From NCBI GenBank assembly GCA_004380135.1, contig QXCR01000099.1, forward strand, positions 49,845-113,844: a stretch of DNA of 64,000 nt, written 5' to 3'. Source of the DNA: Stemphylium vesicarium. Taxonomy: Eukaryota > Ascomycota > Dothideomycetes > Pleosporales > Pleosporaceae. How positions within the stretch are numbered: the first letter of the stretch is position 1; the number at the start of each line of letters is the position of its first letter. Under the pieces are notes generated by a model, which was not told the origin of the DNA, ran no database searches, and worked only from the letters and a program-made list of their open reading frames with translations. The translations under genes were made by a program, and so were the position numbers. Positions 56,817 through 64,000 of this stretch are shown here, piece by piece.

Positions 56817-58819
56817 ATGATCGAAATGGAGGATGGACATCCAGAGCTCCAGCTCCCAGAGTCACGAGTCTTGATCGTGATAACAGGTAGAAATCATTCT
56901 CGCTTCAAACAGCGCTCATACAGTGCTGACCTAGACAGGCGGCACGATTTGCATGCGAAAATCTGCAGACGGACTCGTACCCGCACGAGGATTCTTGAAG
57001 GCTGGACTCGCACCGAGGCCTGTCTTCAATGACGGCTCCTACCCCGAGCCTCTTGAGATTGTGACCGACGATAAAGGCACACGAAAGGCTGTTCAGAGTT
57101 TGAGAACGCCAGTCAGCACGTATGAACGCCGTGTTCGATACTGCGTGCTTGAGTTCGAGAAGCTGCTCGATAGTAGCTCCATCGACTCTACCGGCTGGGA
57201 CCAAATCGCCCGAACAGTCCAAAGAAACTATCAGCTTTTTGATGGATTTGTTATATTGCACGGAACAGACTCGTTGGCCTACACCTCGTCTGCGCTGAGT
57301 TTCATGTTCCACAATCTGGGGAAGCCGGTGATCCTCACAGGTTCTCAAGCACCGATGATGAACCTGCAAACCGACGCCCAGGACAACCTCCTTAACTCTC
57401 TGATTATCGCTGGCCACTTCATGATACCCGAAGTGTGCCTCTTCTTCAATTTTAAGCTCTTCCGAGGCAACCGGGCTACGAAGATATCTGCAGAGGATTT
57501 TGATGCATTTGGAAGCCCGAATCTACCACCACTGGCCACCATTTCTTCTACTAGAACTAACGTCCTGTGGCATCGGGTTCACAGATCCACCGACCTCAGA
57601 CCCTTCACGATTCAGACCAATCTAGACACTGCACATGTAGCCTGTCTACGTGTATTCCCGGGAATCACACCCGCCATGGTGGACGCAGTCTTGCATATGG
57701 AAGGACTTAAAGGACTGGTGCTGGAGACATTCGGAGCAGGAAATACGCCCGGTGGGCCTGACAGCGCAATGACGCGTTGCTTAGCGGATGCGGTGAAGAG
57801 GGGGATCGTGATCGTCAATGTGACCCAGTGCTTGAGCGGCAGCGTCAGCGCCCTGTATGCCCCTGGAGCATTCCTCGGTCGAGCCGGAGTCGTGTTTGGC
57901 CAGGACTTGACCTCAGAAGCAGCCCTCACCAAGCTCGCATATCTCCTGGCACTGCCGGAAGCCACGCCCGAGGAGGTTGCCAAGCGCATGTCAGTCTCAC
58001 TACGTGGCGAGCTTACCGAGACGACACGAACTCATTTTGAACATCCTTCGAGGAGCGGTGTTCTCACCCCTGAACTCTCTAGTCTCACAGCGCTCGGCTA
58101 TGCTGTCCAGAGGGGTGACTTGCAAGCAACGAGGGACATTATTCGAGGGGAGCCTCGCTGGCTTCTGAATGACGCTGATTATCAAATGAACAGTCCTGTG
58201 GTGAGTCCTTTTTTTCTGTCCAGTCAGCGTCCGTCAGCCTATCTCTACCTTTCGTCACACCTTCCAAGAACTACAAGCATCTCGAGACTTACATTGTTCC
58301 TGCATCATGTAAGAGCCGGTATCGGACAAAGTTGCACAATATTTGCAGCTCAGCCGGCAACCGTCTGAGACAGGCGACGTGTTCTCTGCTATCATAGATA
58401 AAGATGCGAGACGCCGTCGGCACGAGAAAAGCAATAGCCAAACAGCTCGCGGAGGAATCCCAGTACTGCGGCAGCGCGCTCCGTCGCTTATCTTTCAGCT
58501 CGTTACCCTGGAACATCTTTATTCCACACAATGACGTGCGAATGCGTTCTTTGCTGACGCATCAATGTAGCATCTAGCGGCGACGAGCCCCAATGTCGAG
58601 ATCCTGCGCGACTTCCTGGCCCAGGGCGCTTCTGTGCATCTTCGAAACCGATCAGGCAATACCCCGCTCTTCTTGGCTGCGGCAGCTGGCTTACCAGATC
58701 ACGTACAGACATTAATCGACGCAGGAGCCCATCTTCACAGTGATGAGGTGAGTGCCGCAAAGCTGCACGCATCGGAGGGCGACGGCAACGCTGAGGTTTG
58801 GAGCCGCGTGATTGGGTGA
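56817..58819 (+). CDS. Type I L-asparaginase with C-terminal ankyrin repeats
   Basis: Hydrolyses asparagine to aspartate and ammonia; ASPG-type mammalian relatives also have lysophospholipase activity. Three exons: 56817-56886, 56939-58200 and 58571-58819; 526 aa. The first catalytic Thr is rebuilt across intron 1 (VLIVITGGTICMRKSADGL). The second site is FVILHGTDSLAYTSSALSF, followed by VILTGSQAPMMNLQTDAQDN. AGNTPGGPDSAMTRCL and GIVIVNVTQCLSGSVS form the C-terminal domain. Ankyrin repeats follow: LTALGYAVQRGDLQATRDII, VHLAATSPNVEILRDFLAQ and GNTPLFLAAAAGLPDHVQTL. The second intron is 370 nt, far longer than others here. No signal peptide, so the enzyme is cytosolic. Confidence 0.92.
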
Positions 58820-60421
58820 GGGCGATGCACGTTGAGCACTGCTGGGACTCCGGTTAATTTGTGGCTGCTGTTGGCTGCAGCCTAGCGATCGAATTGTTTA
58901 TCAGATGGATGCATGGCGCCGCCAAATGTCGCCATGTCTGGCACGTCGTCCCCAGGGTCTGGTGACGCCCGGGATCAGCCCGACGTACATCTGCAACGTC
59001 TAGAGGGGTGAATCATCGGATTTACGCGACAATATCCCGGCTGCTATCAATGGACGCAACCCTCTCGGGGCATTGCCGACACTTGCGCGCAGGCAATGGC
59101 CCAACACGTATTGTATCGCCGGGCGGATGTATGCCCATGTTGAAATAAAGGTGTTCACCATGGATTTTGGCAGTCGGGACCCGCCCTTAGTGTGGGGAAG
59201 GTATAGCAAACTGTTTCTACATATAGGTTTGAAGGCGTAGGCCAGGGCAATCCCGCTAAAAGATGGAGACCTCGGGAGCTTGTTTCAGTTAGTAAAAGAA
59301 ATCTCTGTGCCAAGAAGTGACACCGTGATGTCCCTTGCGATCGGAGTAACTCCCTGACGGCACGTTTTCTTACGGGCGACGGTTCAGCACTCCGAGCAAA
59401 ACAACGTGGACGTAGCGAAATAGGTACCTAGGTAGTTGGCGATAGCGGCTCCATACATCCGTCATTTCCAGTCCCTCGCCCTGGAAATAGTCTATCCCCC
59501 GCATCGACTCGCGGACATGCCCCTCTTCTTTGAATCCTTTGCGTTTTGCGAGCAGCTTCGAATGTGGAGCCTTCGTCTATGGTTTAGCCTACCAAGCAAC
59601 TTGCAGCGCAATCGTAGTGCACGTTGCTCGCTTGGTTCGCTTGCGACTGCGTGCGTGATGGCGACGGACAACGGTGATGCTGTTTCCATGGCCCGAATCT
59701 ACCCTGTAGCAGAGACACATGGGTATCGAGTAATAGAAATAATTGTTACAGGCATATTGCGCTGGCCTACAGTGGTGAGTCCCTGGTCGCGGTCAGATGT
59801 TCGCCATGTTAAGCGGAGCCTATTCGCCCTTGCGAGTGGACTATTAGGTAAGTCTTTTCCCAGCAATGCAAATGACGAGCCCAAACTTGGCTGTAATGTC
59901 ATACGAAAACAGCTCAAATTTTGAGCTTCTCCTGCTTCTCCGGCTCCCGACAAGTACCGCTGCTCTGCTCTTCCAACATTGCGCGTGCCTACGTCAAAGG
60001 TATTGGAATCGGGCCGCCATCTCAACCTTAGAAGACGACCGCTAGCTTCACCCTACCCTGCATAACCCGACTCACGTGTACCTTGATCAATCGCACTATC
60101 AAGGGCTTGACCGTCTTTGTGTGTTGGGAAAACGTTATTACCTCCCCGCCGAACCGGCATCTCTGACGCCGCCGAACCGAAGGCCTTTCTAGGTTACCAG
60201 TACCCTTACACAAAGCCTTATCTCGCCTTCACCCGCCGTTGAGCCACAGCCTACTTCCCGGAACCCCAGGTGACGAACCCCCGGAACCTTTGCGTCTTGG
60301 CCTTGCTTGCGTTTTATACCCTCCAAGTACCCTTCCGAAAGTCGCTCTTCCCAGCAGCATCGCCAAAATCTCTTTCGGAACCTAAATCCCCACCCCTCGG
60401 CTCACTTCCACGGACACACGA
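58820..60421. other. Intergenic region between asparaginase and NmrA-like genes
   Basis: About 1.6 kb. The longest frame (59436-59924, plus) has no recognisable domain or start context and is probably chance. No repeats or RNA genes seen. Confidence 0.45.
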
Positions 60422-61621
60422 ATGCAAAGGACCGTCGTTACCATCAACAGCAATGGCCGCCAATCGGCGAGCTTCATTCGCGTCGCCGCCGCATTAGGAT
60501 GGCAGGTACGAGCCCAGATGCGAGACCTGAACGGAATAGTGGCGCGGGAGCTCTCCGAACTGGAAAACGTCACCGTCTTCATCGGAGCACTCGAGGACAA
60601 GAAATTTCTCGATGATCTGTTCAGGAGCGCGCAATGCGCCTTCATCAACACGACGCACTGGGGTGACGAGGTTGCGATTGGTCGATCGCTAGCCGATGCC
60701 GCAAAGAAGGCCGGAATCCAACACTACATCTATTCGAGTATGCCCGACCACTCCGTCTTTGGCAACGGCTGGAAGGCACTACCACTATGGGCACCAAAAT
60801 TCACAGTCGAGCAGTACGTGCGCCAGATCGGTCTACAGTCGACTTTTGTCTACTGTGGCATCTACCACAACAACTTTACCGGCCTCGATTTTCCGCTGTT
60901 CCGCATGGAGCACCAGTATGACGGAAGTTTCGTCTGGCAAGCACCATTCCATCCAGATCAGCCACTCCCGTGGCTAGACTCGGAGCACGACATAGGGCCA
61001 GCTATTTTCCAGCTATTTAAGGAAGGTCCACGAAAGTGGAACGGCAAGCGGTAAGCGCATTTTTGCATCTGCGTATCTCGATCCACATCACGCGGACGTT
61101 CCCCACAATGGTTCGATCTGCTGGCTTAGCATCGTCAGTTTCAGCTGTCAAATTTTCCATTGCCTCACATACGCTATCATGACGTGGCTTTGGTCGCGGA
61201 GCGATTGCGGCACACGTGTCGATTTTTTTGGTCACGTACTGACTGATTCAGGGTGCCTCTAGCGTTTGCGTCTATGACACCAAGGGAAGTTTGCAAGGCC
61301 TTCAGTACGGGTCTTCGGAGACCAGTCCGATACAAGCGGGGCCCCATAATGATCAACGTTCCCACACCCACAGGTTACCGGGAGCATCTTGCCGCACTCG
61401 AGTACACACTTGGCGAGAGGGGTGCGCCGTACTTTGGACCTGACCTCGAGCCGGACGTCCCCGCCGTCTCTCTGGAGCTGTGGGAAGGAAACCGGTCCAT
61501 GGAGGAGTACGCCCAGGAGGTTTTCCCTGTGGAAGAGGCTGCCAACGGTCTTACTTGGATGGAAGAGGTAGAGACGCCTAGGAGAGAGATCGAGATCGAC
61601 TTTGAACAGATCAATTGCTGA
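60422..61621 (+). CDS. NmrA-like NAD(P)-binding protein
   Basis: Two exons, 60422-61050 and 61252-61621, with a 201-nt intron (GTAAGC..CAG); 332 aa. The Rossmann-fold N-terminus reads RTVVTINSNGRQSASFIRVA, then VFIGALEDKKFLDDLFRSAQ and IQHYIYSSMPDHS, the pattern of the NmrA family. TFVYCGIYHNNFTGLDFP and LPWLDSEHDIGPAIFQLF match the NmrA C-terminal domain. A. nidulans NmrA binds NAD/NADP and represses the GATA activator AreA under nitrogen sufficiency. The family has many paralogues, so this could be the true regulator or a relative; the length and the VPTPTGYREHLAALEYTLGE segment favour true NmrA. Confidence 0.82.
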
Positions 61622-62322
61622 CGACTGGCTTCATTCTTCCAGGGCGAGTATTTCCAGCCATCCAACGTTGTCCTGGGCCTGAGCGAGCAACTCAACCAGG
61701 CGAGGCTTTAATTCCTTCGGTTCGATATGTCCCCTTAATTCCCCACGGCGTCGCATGGTTGCATCTCAACGGCGTCTGAAACCCCCTTTCCTTTGGAGTA
61801 CCCGGGTAGAAAATCGGTAGGATTCTGGCCACTGGATGCCTGAGACGGAAGTTCCGGTACCCACCTTCCTTGGGTTATTCAGCTATCTCTCAACAGCACA
61901 TGGTTTCTCACTGGAGCATGGTGTTTGGGCTGCCCTTTTCAGCATGGGCGGATGCACTGCGGTCTACCATAGCCGGTGGTGATTTGCATTACAAAAAGTT
62001 ATCATTTTCGTTTAATTAGGACATGCAGGAAGCATGTCCACAGGCGTGTTTTTGTAGGTCGTGTATCTACCAGCAATTATACACGGCAGCTGCGGTTAGC
62101 CTCCACTCACAATAGACATGTGCAACGTGATCAAGATGAGCATAAACGCAAAGATTGTACTGTGATAGAATATTTCCCGACTTGCAGTGACAGTGAAAGA
62201 TGCTTGAGTTGTGAAACAGGCAAGTCGCATGCCGCGATGCAGAGCATGGCGAGTGCTGACATAAGCGACCTCGAATTTGTTGCAGCTGAGCGCCATCGCA
62301 GTATATCCAACTCCGCACGCCA
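61622..62322. other. Intergenic region upstream of bL19m
   Basis: 701 bp, tandem orientation. No gene seen; the frame at 61976-62356 lacks a domain. Confidence 0.45.
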
Positions 62323-63305
62323 ATGTCAGCCGCAATACCCTGCACGCGGGCTGTAGCCCAGCGTGTCGCCTTTAGGACCGTACGATGCAAACGATTTGCG
62401 AGCACTGAGGCTGTTGCTGTCGATGCAGCCCCCGCTACGCCCTTGCCGCTCGCCAAACGTGAACAGCGATTATCACCGCGAGAAGACCTCAGCCAGCGAT
62501 TGCACAAGGCCTTGTACCCGGAGTTTTATGGAGAGAACGGCCAGCCCGTCAATGGAGTGACCAAGGCGCACACGAGGCGGAAACAGCCGACAAAGCCAAT
62601 AGATGCGAAGTGGCAGCCGGTAATGAAGCAGAAGAGCGTGCACCACGGATTGAGTATGTACATCATTCCAGCAACAACGAGGCACGAACGCAGTCGCGAA
62701 CTGCCTGGGATATCAATGACCTTCCGCCGAAACGAAATTGCTGATCTCGACCCTTAGGCCACCAATTCGGCGTCCCCGTCTTCAAGCAGTCAGCCCGCAA
62801 CATCAAGAAAACTTGCCCCGACCCCGTCGCAGCCGTAAACGCTTCGCAAACCGGCCTTCTCGACCCAACCGGCGCACGAACCCGTCTCTTCGCAAAGGAT
62901 AATCCAGAATGCGCGCGCGTCGGCGATATCCTACTCGTCCGTCAACGCACCGGCGACCCCTTCGCTGGTGTATGCATCAACATCCGGCGCCGTGGCCCTG
63001 ACACTGCCATTCTCCTCCGTGGCCAGCTGACGCGTGTGGGTGTGGAAATGTGGTATAAGATCTACAGTCCGCTGGTGGAGGGTATCGAGGTGGTACAGAG
63101 GGCTGCGAAGAGGGCGAGACGTGCGAGGTTGACATACATGAGGCTCGTCAAGCATGACAGAGGCAGCGTGGAGAATGTAGTCCGCATCTACCTGAGGCAG
63201 AAGGCTGCTCTGGGCACGGCCGAGGGACAGAAGAAGAAGGGCGCAGGCGCTGCGGCGGCTATGATGGGTGGAAAGAAGAAGCCTGGCCGAGGCAAGAAGA
63301 GGTAA
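62323..63305 (+). CDS. img1: Mitochondrial large-subunit ribosomal protein bL19m
   Basis: Two exons, 62323-62653 and 62758-63305, with a 104-nt intron (GTATGT..TAG); 292 aa. The start MSAAIPCTRAVAQRVAFRTV is a mitochondrial presequence (Arg, Ala, Ser, no acids). The core is the bacterial L19 fold: RVGDILLVRQRTGDPFAGVC, NIRRRGPDTAILLRGQLTRV, then GVEMWYKIYSPLVEGIEVVQ and RARRARLTYMRL. The basic C-terminal extension (KKKPGRGKKR) is typical of fungal mitoribosomal proteins. Yeast Img1 is the counterpart and is needed for mitochondrial genome integrity. Confidence 0.9.
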
Positions 63306-63634
63306 ACCGCACGGGGCATGGACTTGATCAGTTGGGGATGTTTGGCTTGTCTTTGTAGGTTCACGAGAAAGATGGGCATAACTTGTACGTACATATATGT
63401 ACAATACCATACGGGCAATGTCAAGGACATGTTCTGATGCAGCAAAGAGTCACGATTTTGAAAAGAGAGAAGTCGAATTGATAACGCATAGTTTGATCAT
63501 CTAGGAAGCGATATCACTGCTCGCTCAAAGTAAGCCTTCTGAACCCCCCGATTCCACTCTCTCTCACTCCTTCTAACGCCCCAACGCCGACCTTCCACCC
63601 ACCACCCCTTCCCCTCCCATCCATGAATACCCAG
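63306..63634. other. Convergent intergenic region
   Basis: 329 bp between bL19m and the PMP3-type gene, with C-rich sequence near 63540-63620. No gene seen. Confidence 0.45.
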
Positions 63635-63960
63635 CTACTGCACCGCCCCATACGCCGGCGGCTGCTGCTGCCCCTTCACAAACCCCTGCTGCGCGGGCGC
63701 CTCTCCCACAAACCCAGCCTCACCACCCGGCGCAACAGGCATCGTCTTATGCCCCCCATTCAACACCTTCTGGCTATACACCCCCGGCGCGGGACGCACA
63801 TTGTATATCCCAGCGCGTATCTCGTCCCGCCGCTTCACGTACACGTATTCGATGTAGAAGGCGTGGATGTGGCCGGGGAAGAATCCGAGGATCGTGAGCA
63901 GGATGTTAATGAGAAAGTCGGCGCCGCAGCCGGAGACTAGGAAGACGCCTACGGGGGGGA
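63635..63960 (-). CDS. PMP3-type (UPF0057) membrane proteolipid, 3' exon only
   Basis: Small plasma-membrane protein of the Pmp3/stress-induced hydrophobic peptide family, which affects membrane potential and salt tolerance in yeast. Only the last exon lies in the window; its acceptor (CACAG, after a C-rich tract and a CTAAC branch-point-like site) is at 63961-63965 and the first exon is beyond position 64000. Visible residues are PPVGVFLVSGCGADFLINI and LLTILGFFPGHIHAFYIEYV, the second Pmp3 helix and its signature. An extended cytoplasmic tail of about 65 residues follows, absent from minimal Pmp3, ending in QQQPPAYGAVQ with a PPxY motif. Confidence 0.85.
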
Positions 63961-64000
63961 CTGTGGGGGTGGGGGTTAGTGATGGAGAGGAGAGCTTTTG

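Noticed and set aside
59436..59924. 162-codon open frame on the plus strand
   Set aside because: No recognisable motif or promoter context; left as intergenic, though a lineage-specific small gene cannot be excluded.
1..64000. tRNA, rRNA, CRISPR arrays, transposable elements
   Set aside because: I looked for B-box-like GGTTCGANNCC strings, long terminal or inverted repeats, and transposase or reverse-transcriptase motifs and found none that hold up; GTTCGAA matches such as the one near 33785 lie inside coding exons.

Overview
This window looks like chromosomal DNA of a filamentous ascomycete, most likely a dothideomycete of the Pleosporales. Genes lie about one per 2.6 kb on both strands. 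Most coding regions are split by short introns of about 44-60 nt with GT..AG ends, coding GC is moderate to high, and the gene set is that of a pezizomycete: glycogen synthase, TRK K+ transporter, glucosylceramide synthase, Rtt109, CAF-1, Spo11, the GID complex and mitochondrial ribosomal proteins. The genus is inference; no rRNA, tRNA, CRISPR array or bacterial feature was seen. I support 25 protein-coding loci, one of them a pseudogene and one cut by the window edge.

Layout, left to right. 0-12 kb: a GT71 Mnn1-like mannosyltransferase (-), an Nrp1-like RNA-binding protein (-), an F-box protein (+) and a GT25-like glycosyltransferase (-). 12-24 kb: an RA-PH scaffold protein, glycogen synthase and a TRK-type potassium transporter, all (+). 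24-30 kb is the accessory-looking part: an MFS transporter broken by one in-frame TAG (-), a trypsin-fold protein reading into it without a stop (-), and a divergently transcribed C-terminal membrane-anchor protein (+) whose frame needs either a 32-nt intron or a 1-nt correction. 30-36 kb: glucosylceramide synthase (-), the histone acetyltransferase Rtt109 (-) and mitochondrial ribosomal protein mL57 (+). 36-46 kb: a membrane-anchored pepsin-like protein without visible catalytic aspartates (-), CAF-1 large subunit (-), the meiotic endonuclease Spo11 with eight exons (+) and an unrecognised low-complexity protein (+). 46-54 kb: Gid7/WDR26 (-), a secreted GH1 beta-glucosidase (-) and a SET/Vps75-type NAP histone chaperone (-). 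54-64 kb: a nucleotidyltransferase-like protein (+), an asparaginase with ankyrin repeats (+), an NmrA-like protein (+), mitochondrial ribosomal protein bL19m (+) and the 3' exon of a PMP3-type proteolipid (-).

How genes relate: Rtt109, CAF-1 large subunit and a Vps75/SET-type chaperone belong to one histone deposition and H3 acetylation pathway and lie within 22 kb, with Spo11 divergent from CAF-1. Gid7 and glycogen synthase act in carbon metabolism control and storage. The other genes look like independent housekeeping loci. Exon coordinates were worked out by hand from splice signals and frame continuity, and every multi-exon model was checked to be divisible by three.
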